Shown here one piece after another: positions 1 to 9,690 of a stretch of 64,000 bases of DNA (the stretch's first letter is position 1; every line of letters begins with the position of its first letter). Position numbers and translations under genes: made by a program. The notes under the pieces are model-generated. The model made no database searches, was not told where the DNA came from, and saw only the letters and a list, made by a program, of their open reading frames with translations. Source of the stretch: Scilla litardierei (lineage: Eukaryota > Streptophyta > Magnoliopsida > Asparagales > Asparagaceae); NCBI GenBank assembly GCA_030789695.1, contig CM061142.1, positions 603,021,659 to 603,085,658 on the forward strand. The letters run 5' to 3'.

Positions 1-2155
1 CTAGGATGATATGAGTAGCATTGGCAGTTTGGGGTCCCTGGATGTCTAGAACTATAAAGTCCGCAGGGTAGTAAAATTTGTCCACCTGAACGAGGACATC
101 CTCAATGCATCCCTTAGGAACTTTAATAGATCTATCAGCTAGTTGTAATATAACAGATGTAGGCTTTAGCTGTCCTAACCCAAGCTGCACAAAAATAGGA
201 TATGGCAAAATATTGACACTAGATCCTAAATCCAATAAAGCATTTCCAATTTTCTTAGTGCCAATGGTGCAAGTGATGGTGGGTGATCCAGGGTCTCTAA
301 ATTTAGGTGGTGTATTTTGTTGCACAATAGAGCTAACCTGTTCAGTCAAGAATGCTTTCTTTTTCACGTTTAACTTTCTTTTAACAGTGCACAAATCTTT
401 CAGAAATTTAGCATAAGCAGGTATTTGATTAATAGCATCAAGTAATGGAATATTGATCTGGCACTTCTGAAAAATTTCACGAATCTCAGTTTGATACTTA
501 TCTTTGCTTTTCTGAAGTAGCCGATGAGGGTAGGGTGCTGCAGGTACATATGCTGCGGGCTCCTTCTCTTTAATGACGCTTTTGCTCACACCCACATTCG
601 TGCTTTCTTCCTGCACCTCTTCTTGTTCTTTGATTCCCTCTTCTTGGATCTGAATTTCCTCTTCCTGCTCAGCTTGTCTGCTCGGTGGATCAGGCTTCTG
701 AATCTCTTTTCCACTCCTCAAAGTGGACACCGCTTGGCAAGGCTTCATATTATTTCCTGCAGAAGAAGAAGAGCCCATATTAGGATTTGGAATTGACTGA
801 GATGGGAGCTTACCTTTTTCTAATGTCGCTGTAAGCCTCGCCAAGCTCTCGCTCATCTGCTGATTCTGAGTCTGCTGAGCCTGAAATTGAGCCTGCTGCT
901 GCTGCATCTGGGCTTGTTGCAATTGGATAAGCTGCTGAAGCGCATCGCCAAATGGTTGCATCTGCTGTTGTTGCACTGGCTCAGGGTCCCTCCTCTGGTT
1001 CCCACCTTGATAGTTGTTGTTGTTGTATTGAGGTTGTCGGAACGGAGGGGGAGGCTGCTGCTGCTGAGTCTGCTGATTGGGGCCCCAGTTCAAGTTTGGA
1101 TTGTTGCGCCACCCCTTGTTGGAATTGAAGTTCTGGTAGTTCGAAGAAACTTGATTCACACCAGTAGGATTTCCTAACATGCTCTTTAAGGCTGGAAGTG
1201 TAGGACAAGCACTAGTGTCGTGGCCACCAACGTCGCAAAGTGCGCAAATCTGCTCTATCTCGACTGCCTTGGCCTCTTTCAGATTCATGGCGTGAAGCTT
1301 GTTTGAGATCATGGCCTCCATCTTTGCCTCCAACGCATCCTCTTGCTTCAAATTATAAACCAGTCCTCGCGTAGGCTGGGATGGTGCAGAGTGGCCTCCT
1401 CTCTCGTAGTCTGAAGTGGTGTCCCATGTCTGCGCATTTTCTGCTATCTCCTCCAGGTACGTCCAAGCTTCGTCTGGCTCTTTATCAAAGAATCCTCCAT
1501 TGCACATCATCTCTACAAATTGCTTCATTTGCGGCTGCAGTCCATCGTAGAAGAAGCCAATAATCCTGCTTTTATCGAAGCCATTGTGCGGGCATGCGAG
1601 CAGCAACTCATTGAACCTTTCAAATGCCTGGTAGAATGTTTCTTCGCTTTTCTGGGCAAAGTTCATAATCTGCCGCTTCAGTCCCTGTGTCCTGTGAATA
1701 GGAAAAAACTTCTTTAGAAATTCAGCCTGCAAATCAATCCATGTAGTAATAGAACGAGATGGCAATGCATTCAACCAATTCTTAGCTTTGTCTTTCAATG
1801 AAAATGGGAATAGTTTAAGATATATCGTGTCCTCGCTAGTTTTCCCATCAAAGCATGTCAAGCAAACCTCCTCAAATCCTTTAATATGAAGATATGGATT
1901 TTCCTTGTCTAACCCATGAAAGGTGTGTAAGAGTTGGATCACCCCAGGTTTAAAATTGAAAGAATTTGCATCGGCAGGTAGAACAAAGCATGAAGCAGTG
2001 CTAGTCCTAGTGGGTCGAAGTAAATCTTTTAAAGTCCTAGGCACTCCAGGTTGCACATTATTCTCGTTATTGTTGCTAAAATTTTCATCCATATTATTAT
2101 TAGCCATATCAAAACGTCGAGTCAACCTATGTGTCCTAGGAGTCCTATGCCACAT
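1..2155 (-). CDS. gag: Gag-protease polyprotein of Athila/Tat-type gypsy element (partial)
   Basis: This encodes the structural Gag protein that packages element RNA, followed by the start of the aspartic protease that matures it. Reading from ATG at 2155 the frame appears open to the window edge (about 718 codons); I checked that gag, zinc-knuckle and protease motifs share one frame. The gag core (about residues 100-190) has the PF03732-like pattern with AKNWLNALP and FLKKFFP. A CX2CX4HX4C zinc knuckle sits at C304, C307, H312, C317. A glutamine-rich stretch covers about residues 360-430. The protease motif LLDLGSSVN (D642) has D-L-G instead of D-T/S-G, as is usual in this lineage. The start is 116 bases downstream of the primer site; a second Met lies 16 codons in and could be the real start. 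The open frame suggests a young copy. Reverse transcriptase and integrase would be left of the window. Confidence 0.88.
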   Translation of the reverse strand, partial: MWHRTPRTHRLTRRFDMANNNMDENFSNNNENNVQPGVPRTLKDLLRPTRTSTASCFVLPADANSFNFKPGVIQLLHTFHGLDKENPYLHIKGFEEVCLTCFDGKTSEDTIYLKLFPFSLKDKAKNWLNALPSRSITTWIDLQAEFLKKFFPIHRTQGLKRQIMNFAQKSEETFYQAFERFNELLLACPHNGFDKSRIIGFFYDGLQPQMKQFVEMMCNGGFFDKEPDEAWTYLEEIAENAQTWDTTSDYERGGHSAPSQPTRGLVYNLKQEDALEAKMEAMISNKLHAMNLKEAKAVEIEQICALCDVGGHDTSACPTLPALKSMLGNPTGVNQVSSNYQNFNSNKGWRNNPNLNWGPNQQTQQQQPPPPFRQPQYNNNNYQGGNQRRDPEPVQQQQMQPFGDALQQLIQLQQAQMQQQQAQFQAQQTQNQQMSESLARLTATLEKGKLPSQSIPNPNMGSSSSAGNNMKPCQAVSTLRSGKEIQKPDPPSRQAEQEEEIQIQEEGIKEQEEVQEESTNVGVSKSVIKEKEPAAYVPAAPYPHRLLQKSKDKYQTEIREIFQKCQINIPLLDAINQIPAYAKFLKDLCTVKRKLNVKKKAFLTEQVSSIVQQNTPPKFRDPGSPTITCTIGTKKIGNALLDLGSSVNILPYPIFVQLGLGQLKPTSVILQLADRSIKVPKGCIEDVLVQVDKFYYPADFIVLDIQGPQTANATHIIL

Positions 2156-2270
2156 ACACTAGCACAAATATTTTTTTTATATGAAAGCAAACAAAAGTTT
2201 ATATACAATAAAGTGGAAGGATCTCACCGAAGGTCCTCTGAATGAATTAAACCGTAGTAACAAACCGTTC

Positions 2271-2288
2271 TCCCCGGCAACGGCGCCA
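2271..2288 (-). other. Primer binding site, tRNA-Asp type
   Basis: The minus strand reads TGGCGCCGTTGCCGGGGA, complementary to the 3' end of plant cytosolic tRNA-Asp including CCA. It lies a few bases inside the LTR end and upstream of gag, where minus-strand DNA synthesis is primed. Confidence 0.92.
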
Positions 2289-2618
2289 AAAACTTGGTGG
2301 GCTCCGAAAGGTGCTTCTCTCAAGCGCAAGAGTCCGTTCAAGTAGTAAAATCTGGGAGTCCAGATGTCGAATCCTCGGGAGAATCTGTTGAAACCACAAA
2401 TCTAAATCAAATAGAGTAACTACGAATAAAATCTAAACACTTCAATAGTGATGGTGAAGGTGGTATGAAAAGTGTGGTGATGGAATTGTTACGTGCGATC
2501 AATGCAAACAACGAACTCTAATTCGTGAAAAATAGATATAAAAAGCATGTACATGGCATGGGTTCATTAGGATCAGCGAATCGTAAGCTTTGGTTGATCA
2601 AGTATAACACAACGAAAC

Positions 2619-2790
2619 CTCCTTTTGGGAGCGAATCGTCGGAAGATGTCCTTTTGGGAGTTAACGCATCAATTCTAAAAATATATCGCTAAAGTTGTAA
2701 ACGTATATACGAAGTATGAAGCTCTCTTTTGGAGAGATCAAATCTCACCCTTGTGGGGTGATCATCAACTAGAACAACTCTTTTGGAATT
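2619..2790 (-). repeat. Hairpin array with conserved CAAAA loop
   Basis: Five short inverted repeats share loop TTTTG (once TTGTG) on the plus strand, CAAAA on the transcribed strand. Plus-strand stems are CTCC/GGAG (2619-2631), TCC/GGA (2649-2659), CTCTC/GAGAG (2722-2736), TCACCC/GGGTGA (2745-2761) and AACTC/GAATT with one mismatch (2776-2790). The stems differ while pairing is kept. It lies in the U5 leader part of the LTR. Confidence 0.6.
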
Positions 2791-3474
2791 TGTAAAAGTG
2801 GATTTAAGAACGACGATTAAAACTTTAGCAAATACAACGATTAAGCGCAATTATACAACCAAAGAATACGATTCACATCACCTAATTAATCCATACCATG
2901 CACAAAAATATTTAGCTACTCATGGTGCAGAAATACACAATTTTCAGATTCAAATTCATAAGTTTCATAGCAAAATACGGAAGTTTAGAGGCAAAATACA
3001 AGCTAAAACACCCAAATACAAGCTAAAGTTGAAGAGAATATCACCAAATCTCTCTGAAAAGTCTTCAAAACTCTCTGGAAATTAGAAACTAGGCTCTGGA
3101 ATTTTACAGAATTTTTTCAGAAGAAATTACGGCCTCTAAGTGCTCCAATACGCCAATTATACGCCCAAAAACCCTAGAATACGCTTAAATAATAAGATTG
3201 CGGGTTTATTGGGCTTAACGGGTTCAAACCCGCACCAATTTCGCACCCGAATTGATCCTAGCCACAGATCTAAAGCGGGACAGATGTGGGCCGTTCATCG
3301 CAGCGGGATTTAACCTCGTGGCGCCACGTGTGCGTTAAGAATCGTGCAAAGCCATTCGCGAATCAGCATCCGCCTCCGGGTAACGGTGGGTCGTCCGATC
3401 GTGATCAGACGGCTACGAGGAAGCCACGTCGCCCGATAATTTACGCGATCCGACTCCGGAGCGGGGCTCTTGTC

Positions 3475-3500
3475 GACCGTTGGATCGTAATCCAACGGTC
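3475..3500. repeat. Perfect inverted repeat, 11-bp arms
   Basis: GACCGTTGGAT and ATCCAACGGTC are separated by CGTA. It lies in the GC-rich leader of the LTR, on the transcript side of the minus-strand TATA box, so it would form an RNA hairpin. Confidence 0.85.
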
Positions 3501-3772
3501 ATCGCTTCGCTGCATTCGTCGCTGATGCGGGGTCGAGATCGTCCGTCGAATTCTGATCGAACGATCGGTTGGATGCCACGTCGCTCCTCCGATTTCGCGA
3601 GGCGGGGCAGTTCAGGGCCGTCGGATGAAGCGGGGGTAAGCCCGATGCGTGCCGCGTGTCCTCCCGCTCCGCTTCGTTTTGAGCTGCCGAACGCCGTCCG
3701 ATCTCCGATCGACCGCCCACAACGTGCCACGTCACCCGCTTCTAAAATTCTCCGCAGCTGCTGATGGGCGAG

Positions 3773-3808
3773 ATATCGACCGTTCGATCTCGATCGAACG
3801 GTCGATAT
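3773..3808. repeat. Perfect inverted repeat, 16-bp arms
   Basis: ATATCGACCGTTCGAT and its exact reverse complement are separated by CTCG. It begins only a few bases downstream (minus sense) of the TATA box, close to the expected transcription start. It shares the word GACCGTT with the hairpin at 3475-3500. Confidence 0.88.
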
Positions 3809-3814
3809 TTAATA

Positions 3815-3825
3815 CCATTTATACC
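3815..3825 (-). promoter_or_regulatory. TATA box of the minus-strand LTR
   Basis: The minus strand reads GGTATAAATGG, a good plant TATA box, in the LTR interior with the transcribed leader, primer site and gag following in order. It is the likely promoter for gag-pol RNA. Confidence 0.6.
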
Positions 3826-4217
3826 TTGCCGCGGCCGTAGGATGAAGGCTGGAGGGTGGAGATCGCGCCACGTGTCGATCGTTTATTGGCTGTCGCCCGT
3901 ATTTTGCGTATTTTGAGTGTATTTCTTCATTTAATTGGTATTCTGCATTCAATAAATCATAGAAATTAGCACAGATCTCAGAAAAATACAAATAAATAGT
4001 CGTTGGAATCGTGAGATCGAGACGATGCTAAGAAAAATATAAAATGTGCAGAATTGCATCGTTAAATGCTGTTTTGTGCTCAAATAGTGTGTTTTCTCTA
4101 ATAAATAAATGTGTAGAAAATACGTACGTACTAGAGACCAATATAGCATCACATGAGCACAAAATAAGGCTAAATGGGGGGTTAAATACGCAATATTGAA
4201 CCCAAATCAATATCTCC

Positions 4218-4567
4218 ATGGCAATTGATGATGGCGACGCTGATGTCGCAAGAATACGGGAGCTCTGCAAGCTCTCGAAGTTGAGGACTCCGAAGAAAGC
4301 TCCACTGATACGAAGATCGGTGTCACCGACAAAGAGGAAGACCAGAGCAAGCTCTAGCTTGGGGGAGCCACCCCCCAACAATGCCCATGACAAAGAGGCG
4401 CTGAGGAAGACCACACCCCACCATGATCCAAATCCGAGTGGTCTTCCAAGCAAGTTCGACGGGTGCATCTCGTATGCACCCAACATCAAGCGTTAATTGA
4501 AAATGAAAAGGGGTCGAGCTCAAGACCTTAAACGAGCGCTTGTCGGGAGGCAACCCGACGGTTATCA
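4218..4567 (+). other. Post-pol segment of the Athila-type element
   Basis: A 92-codon open frame (4218-4496) is followed by the phrase GCGCTTGTCGGGAGGCAACC (4535-4554), which I know as a hallmark just after pol in plant Athila/Tat elements. AGCTTGGGGGAG at 4356-4367 is the first of four copies of the element's polypurine word. The frame resembles no domain I recognise and may be a decayed pol tail or noncoding. Confidence 0.45.
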
Positions 4568-4826
4568 CAATTTTTCTATTTTGATTTTTATTTTTGTTTT
4601 AGACTTTATTAGTGTTTTTGAGTCGTTTGCTCGAAAATTTTTGACAACGGGTCCTATTTTCTTTGACAGGAGAGGAGAACGGGATATCTATCATATGGAG
4701 GATGACTAAGGCGAAGAAGAGTGCTCCAGGAACGTGCTCGAGTTTTAGGAGAAGGAAGAAATCAGTTGGAGGAAGAAAAACAGAGATTAGAGCCAAAACG
4801 GAGCATCACAGCAGAAAACAGAGTCT

Positions 4827-5166
4827 CACTCGGCCGAGTACCATATCCACTCGGCCGAGCAACCAACGTAGTCCGCCCGAGTGGCGCACCAATGAGGGAA
4901 GTCTGCTGCACCCAACTCTCTGTTCTTTTTTCGATTTCAGTATAAATTGCCACTCGGCCGAGTATATATCTTCACTCGGTCGAGTGAAACTGATACGCTC
5001 CTAGGGCGAGAATTGCCGAGTAGCTTGTGCCACTCGGCCGAATGGACTTTTTCCACTCGGCCGAGGGTGGCAAATCCACTCGGCTGAGTCGTATGAGGGG
5101 AGGAGTTTTTAAAAATATTTTTCGTTACGTTCACTCGGTCGAGTGATGCGATCACTCGGCCGAGTC
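4827..5166 (+). repeat. Array of CACTCGGCCGAGTG palindromes upstream of env-like promoter
   Basis: About ten exact or one-base variants of the palindrome ACTCGGCCGAGT occur in 340 bases, at 4827, 4850, 4954, 4975, 5031, 5055, 5079, 5132 and 5153, plus a CGCCCGAGTGG half form near 4875. They are separated by unrelated filler of 10-80 bases. The last copy ends about ten bases before a TATA box. The same palindrome array recurs in this element's 3' LTR (10009-10399). Confidence 0.85.
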
Positions 5167-5176
5167 GTAACCTTTC

Positions 5177-5186
5177 CTATATAAAG
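5177..5186 (+). promoter_or_regulatory. Candidate internal TATA box for the env-position ORF
   Basis: CTATATAAAG lies directly after the palindrome array and about 640 bases before the ATG of the ORF. The following sequence is GC-rich and leader-like. This suggests a separate promoter for the downstream ORF; transcription is inferred only. Confidence 0.5.
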
Positions 5187-5824
5187 CGCAGCGGGCTCGG
5201 CGCGGAATTCGAAGTGTCTTATTCCCAAATCCCCCGAGCCCGCGTGCGTCTGCTGCCCCCTCACCTGCTACGACCGATCACTCACCCGAACGCCGCCCTC
5301 GACCGCCGACCGCTGGCGGCCGAGCGCCGACCACCGACCACCGACCACCGACCACCGCTCCGACCGACCGCCGGCGACTCCCTCACCACCGGCCAACCTC
5401 CGGTACCCATGATTTCGCCCAATTTCTCCATTTTCTCCTATTTTTTTATGATCCGTGCACCTATCGAGCCCCTACCCTAAATTAATTTCATTATCTATCT
5501 ATTATACCCCTAATCCCCCATGTATTTTGAATTTTACACGCTGATATCGTTGTTTGATGTGTAGGCTATCTTGGGGAGCTTAGGGGAGCTTAGGGGAGCT
5601 TCCGGGACACGCTTTTGGCCTTGTGGAGTCGGCGTCTTCGCACGCATCTGCTGTTTTGCTCTCGCGGCGTGTTCAGGTAGCTTCGTTCCATTATTTTTGA
5701 GATGCCGCATTTTATATTCATTGGGTGACCACTCGGGGCACACATCCCGCCCCGAACATGGCCACGCACTAGGAGAGCTTCCGCCAAGCGGAAGCGGCCG
5801 GATGAGCCCGGCCCCTCCCACGAG
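5187..5824 (+). other. Leader of the env-position ORF, possible intron
   Basis: A GC-rich stretch with CGACCAC microrepeats (about 5328-5357) is followed by AT-rich sequence ending in TTTGATGTGTAG at about 5553-5564, which looks like a 3' splice acceptor. A GTACCC donor candidate lies at 5403. GGGGAGCTTA repeats three times at about 5573-5602. No reading frame here matches a protein family. Confidence 0.3.
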
Positions 5825-6919
5825 ATGGAGGACTCTCCTCCGCCTACACCACCTCACCCCACACAGCCACAGCCCGCCGATCCAGTCCACCCACAGCCAC
5901 TTCCAGCCGAACCCATCCACCCACATCCACCACCGGCTCCTATCGTCGGGCCGCTGGGTATTACGTTCCGAGACGACGCACATCACGTCGCTTTTGAGCG
6001 TATCGCCCAGCGCTCGATAGTGCCCTCTAGGTTTGCACACCTTGCTGACCTAGACCGCCTGGGGGTACTTGAGGGGTTGCTCAAGTTGTACGACAATGTG
6101 GGTTGGCGAGATTTTCTTTCCGTGTCGGTGGACACTTACGTCCGTCCGACACTCGAGGTGCTCAGCTCGATCGACAGGACCCCTGAGGGGTGCTCCTTTA
6201 GACTGATGGATCGAGAGTGTCAGATCACTCTCGATATGCTTAGGGCATTCTTTCAGTGGCCCGCTGTCCCCACACCCGACCGAGCCTACGCCCCCACACA
6301 CATCCCTCCCCCATCCTTCGATTCACACGCCTTCTGGGCCAGGATCACAGGTTTACCTCAGGCCTTTGACCCTAGTAGGGCCAAGGCCTCGGCCATAGTC
6401 CACCCCTGCCTCCGCATAGCACAGTGCCTTATGGCGAACACCTTTCTAGCGAGGTACGAGCCTGGGACGATGTCGACGCCTGAGCTCTATATGCTCTACG
6501 CGATGACTCGCCCCAGAGTTCTTGATAGGGATGGTGTCACGATGGTCCCCGCCGTTGAGATTGACGTCGCTAGCTGGTTTTTGGACCGCATCATCGTATC
6601 GGTGGGCGTTCGCTCCCCGATATGTTGCGGCGGCCTGATCACCATGCTAGCTCTGATGACCGGCGAGGACCTACCGGCCGACCTGCGTCGACCTTCGGGC
6701 CCAACTTCACTCTCGATAGACGTCATGGCCCGGGTGAAGATGCTTCGTCCGCACGGCCAGCGGCACTGGGTTTGGTTGCACGGTCCTTTTGGTGCTGACT
6801 ACATGATCCTTCCGAGCCCTGCTCGGACACACATAGGACCAGCACACGAGGAATGGCTTCCGGCGATAGATCTCCTGATCCCCACCGCCTACGTGCTGGA
6901 GGCCGAGGAGGCTGAGTAG
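5825..6919 (+). CDS. Athila ORF1-like (env-position) protein, ends at amber codon
   Basis: This 364-residue ORF sits after pol, where Athila elements carry their env-position gene, and resembles the plant ATHILA ORF-1 family (PF03078): RSIVPSRFAHLADLDRLGV followed by NVGWRDFL (residues 91-98) and a conserved block around FRLMDRECQITLDMLRAFF. Residues 1-42 are proline-rich. I see no signal peptide or membrane segment, so an envelope role rests on position alone. It stops at TAG (6917-6919), after which the same frame runs open to 7774, so the natural protein was probably longer, about 649 residues. The start ATG follows a GC-rich leader with its own TATA box. The function of this family is unknown; identity as the Athila downstream ORF is fairly sure. 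Confidence 0.75.
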   Translation: MEDSPPPTPPHPTQPQPADPVHPQPLPAEPIHPHPPPAPIVGPLGITFRDDAHHVAFERIAQRSIVPSRFAHLADLDRLGVLEGLLKLYDNVGWRDFLSVSVDTYVRPTLEVLSSIDRTPEGCSFRLMDRECQITLDMLRAFFQWPAVPTPDRAYAPTHIPPPSFDSHAFWARITGLPQAFDPSRAKASAIVHPCLRIAQCLMANTFLARYEPGTMSTPELYMLYAMTRPRVLDRDGVTMVPAVEIDVASWFLDRIIVSVGVRSPICCGGLITMLALMTGEDLPADLRRPSGPTSLSIDVMARVKMLRPHGQRHWVWLHGPFGADYMILPSPARTHIGPAHEEWLPAIDLLIPTAYVLEAEEAE

Positions 6920-7774
6920 GCACACCCTGCACCTGTAGACCCTGTGTTCCCTCAGCCTGAGCCCGCACTTTCTGCCGCTCCCGACACTTCTGTCCCCACT
7001 TCTGCCAGCGTCGGGAGTACACTTGCTGAGCCTACACCCACCACGTCTACCACTACCACCACCACTGCTGTGCCCTTGTCGGTTAAGCCACTCACCTCTC
7101 TGCTACCCGAGCGTCCACCCACCCTACTTGAGAGCGGCGAGCCTTCTTTCACTGCTGTCGTGGAGACCATGGCCAGTATGATCTCCGCTGGGTTGTCACC
7201 TTTTGGTCCATTCACTTCCTCCCCAGCGGTTGACCTTTCTGTCTCCACGGTAGCCGTCCTATCTGAGAGTGGCGTGACGTCTGTTCCCACGTCTATGTCA
7301 CTGACCTCTCTCGCTGCCTCGTCACCGATTTTATCTTCCACTCCCACTACTACTTCTTCCACCTCACACCAGCCTGCGTCCCAGCCTCGCACTGAGGCTG
7401 GGCATCCTCTAGTGAGCACAACACCCTTTCGACCCATGCCTGCTGTCCCGATCACCTACACTGCACGTATTAGACAGCCCCGGCCTGCTCAGCCTAGACC
7501 TGTCCGTCCCTCCGCTCCACCACCCCCTGACACCTTAGTTCAGAGCGTTCGCGCTCTTGAGGGGGCGATGAGTGGACTGCGGGGCGATTTTAGGGCTCTG
7601 TCTTCCACAGTCACCGCCATGCAGCACCGCCTCGAGCTACTTACCGGCATTCACTTTTGCCTGACCCAGATCCTCAAGCGACTGCCACGACCCACATCCA
7701 CCCAGCAGACAGTACCACGCCCACCACCCCCACCTCCGCCTCAGGACGGAGATGGCACAGCACCACCAGCTTAG
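6920..7774 (+). pseudogene. C-terminal continuation of the Athila ORF1-like protein after the amber codon
   Basis: The frame upstream continues past the TAG for 284 codons without another stop. A Met at 6944 could restart translation but no promoter or family start supports it. The segment is rich in Pro, Thr and Ser, with a Thr run near the start, then a likely short coiled coil (VQSVRALEGAMSGLRGDFRA and onward, about 7540-7650) and a polyproline tail. Low-complexity tails of this sort are common in Athila downstream ORFs. A CAG to TAG change through cytosine deamination is the simplest explanation; readthrough is an alternative. Confidence 0.65.
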
Positions 7775-8105
7775 GCACACCCTTGATGCCATCGATATTT
7801 TTTGTCGTTATGATGCCCATTCTCTGCTTGGTCCTGATGATTTTTGCCCACCCCCTCCTCCCATCACTATTTTTGTCCACATTTTGATCATATCATTCTA
7901 TATCCTTTTTCGGGAGTGATGGAGAGTATTTTTGGTGACACACACATATCTGCATCACTCTTATCCTTGCATGCATCACATTCGCATCATATTTTTCATC
8001 TTGTTATTTTTATTTCTTTTTATCATGCATGCATACCCACCCCCTCCACCCATTCTACGTCTCTCGGTGTGCCACACTTCGCACATTGAGGACATTGTGC
8101 ACTTT

Positions 8106-8117
8106 AGCTTGGGGGAG
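8106..8117 (+). other. Extra polypurine-tract-like word
   Basis: AGCTTGGGGGAG, identical in core to the terminal polypurine tract at 9700-9710. Repeated again at 9130-9141 and also present at 4356-4367. Confidence 0.6.
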
Positions 8118-9129
8118 TGAGTTCTCACGCTTTTTTGCTTTTACCACCTTTTATTTTTAGTTTTTCACGTTTTTCCACTTTTGCGCCCATTTTTTCATCA
8201 CTTTTTCATTTTTTTTACCATGCATAACGTTTTTCGTATTTTTCTTGTGTGCTGCATTGTAAATAGTTTTATTTTCGTTTATCTTTATTCCTTTCATCTT
8301 TTGCTAGAGATGACTTTTCTGTGATGATGATGACGTGGTGTTAGCTTTTCTCTATATGCATGCTATATTTGTCATGTCATAGACTTTTTATTTCTGATAT
8401 CATATGCTATGTTCTGCTTTGCATTTAGAAATAGTAACCCACTCTCTTTTGCTGTATGAAAAATGGATGAAATTCTATTATTAGCTGATGTCTGATAATT
8501 CATATGTATGCTATCGTAGAAAACACACCAAGATTCACGCATTGATGCTTATATCTGGAGTACTGATTTCCTTTCTCACATTACTTCTATTTGCATGATT
8601 TGTACGCTTCACTTCGGGTTGATTGAAATGTTTGCTAGCTTTGATAAATCTGGATTAGTTTACTTTTTGAGATTAAACTGAGTAGATTATATTACCCTGC
8701 TGAAGTTGTCATGCACGTCCTATAGAGTGAACTGAGAGATACATTTATTTCTTTCTCCACATATCTTGAACATAATTTCTCTATTTTAAATTCATTGATG
8801 AATCTCCCCTTAGCGATTCTATTATTGGCATTCCCCCGTTATTAAAATCACATGCTCCAAATTCCCCAAAATCCAAAGAAAAATGTACTTGTATATCCTT
8901 CTCTTTGATTTGGGATCATTGTGTATATATGCTATTGAAAAAAAAAGAAAAAAAAGAGAAAAAAAAAGATTTGAGAATAAGAAAAGAAAAGAGAAAAGTA
9001 CTTCGAAAACGATCCCATCTCATATACTTTGTCTCTTTCTTCCCTCTTTTGTTTTTATTTTTGACTTTTGGAGCTTCATAAAATGGGGATGTAAATATCG
9101 TTTTATATATGCCACCACGCTTATAGATA

Positions 9130-9141
9130 AGCTTGGGGGAG
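9130..9141 (+). other. Extra polypurine-tract-like word
   Basis: AGCTTGGGGGAG again, 570 bases before the true 3' LTR. It could act as an additional plus-strand primer site or be a relic of a duplicated 3' end. Confidence 0.55.
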
Positions 9142-9690
9142 AGAATCCAATGATGTGTGAGAGAGTGACTACCTGACGGTGCATGACAACCTAGGCTAAG
9201 TAATATTCTATACTCGGTGAGATTGCTAAAGTTTTACGAAATCCAGAAATCTACGCTTAGCATTCATTTCATGAAAACCACACTTTTTCTATTCTTTCTA
9301 CTCTATCGTGTGATATCTCTTATACTCCTTATAGAAAGCATTCAATTGAAAAGTGTATGATCTACGATGTTGTATACCGCTTTAGATGCTTCAGACGATG
9401 TTAATCTTAGAATTATTCCATTTTTCATGCTATATTGATATCCTTGGGTTTTCTATTTCAAATGCACCATTATACTATGATATCAAAATAAAAGTCTTTG
9501 ACATGTGTTTTATATTCGATGCATGATATATGAGTAAGCAAAACCCACGTCCTGAGAAAATGATCTAGCCACTTCCCTCTTCGTTTTCTATTTCGTTTTT
9601 CGTTTTTCGTTTTCCGCTTTCCTCCTTTCCGCCGTTTTCTTTATCTTTATCCACCGGGTTCGCTTTTTACTTATCTTCCTCGAGGACGAG

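Larger units (their letters stand above)
1..4150 (-). mobile_element. Athila/Tat-type Ty3/gypsy retrotransposon, 5' half (runs off left edge)
   Basis: Read on the minus strand the order is LTR, tRNA-Asp primer binding site, gag, protease, which is the 5' half of an LTR retrotransposon. Gag and protease sequence and the tRNA-Asp primer site are typical of the Athila/Tat branch of plant Ty3/gypsy. The remaining pol genes and the 3' LTR lie beyond position 1, so target duplications cannot be checked. The outer (right) LTR edge near 4150 is uncertain because the flanking sequence is itself a retroelement. It lies next to an oppositely oriented Athila-type element and may have truncated it. Confidence 0.85.
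2295..4150 (-). repeat. 5' LTR of the minus-strand Athila/Tat-type element
   Basis: The inner end is placed at a TG/CA dinucleotide six bases from the primer site; the outer end is estimated. It holds a minus-strand TATA box (3815-3825), a GC-rich leader from about 3240 to 3840 with perfect hairpins, and a loop-conserved hairpin array nearer the primer site. Short ORFs in the GC-rich part overlap in many frames and are not genes. No second copy of this LTR is in the window. Confidence 0.7.
7775..9690 (+). other. Long noncoding 3' region of the Athila-type element
   Basis: About 1.9 kb without a supported gene. It holds the phrase GAGGACATTGTGCACTTTAG before the first polypurine-like word, an A/G-rich tract at 8937-8999, and a pyrimidine tract at about 9575-9650 just upstream of the polypurine tract (U-box-like). 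Several short ORFs are chance frames in AT-rich sequence. Confidence 0.6.

Noticed and set aside
3286..3840. Several overlapping ORFs of 60-105 codons on both strands
   Set aside because: They lie in a GC-rich LTR leader with inverted repeats; frames overlap on both strands and match no family.
4827..5166. CRISPR-like regularly spaced repeats
   Set aside because: Repeats are short palindromes with irregular spacing in a plant retroelement; no cas genes. The same applies to 26306-26517.
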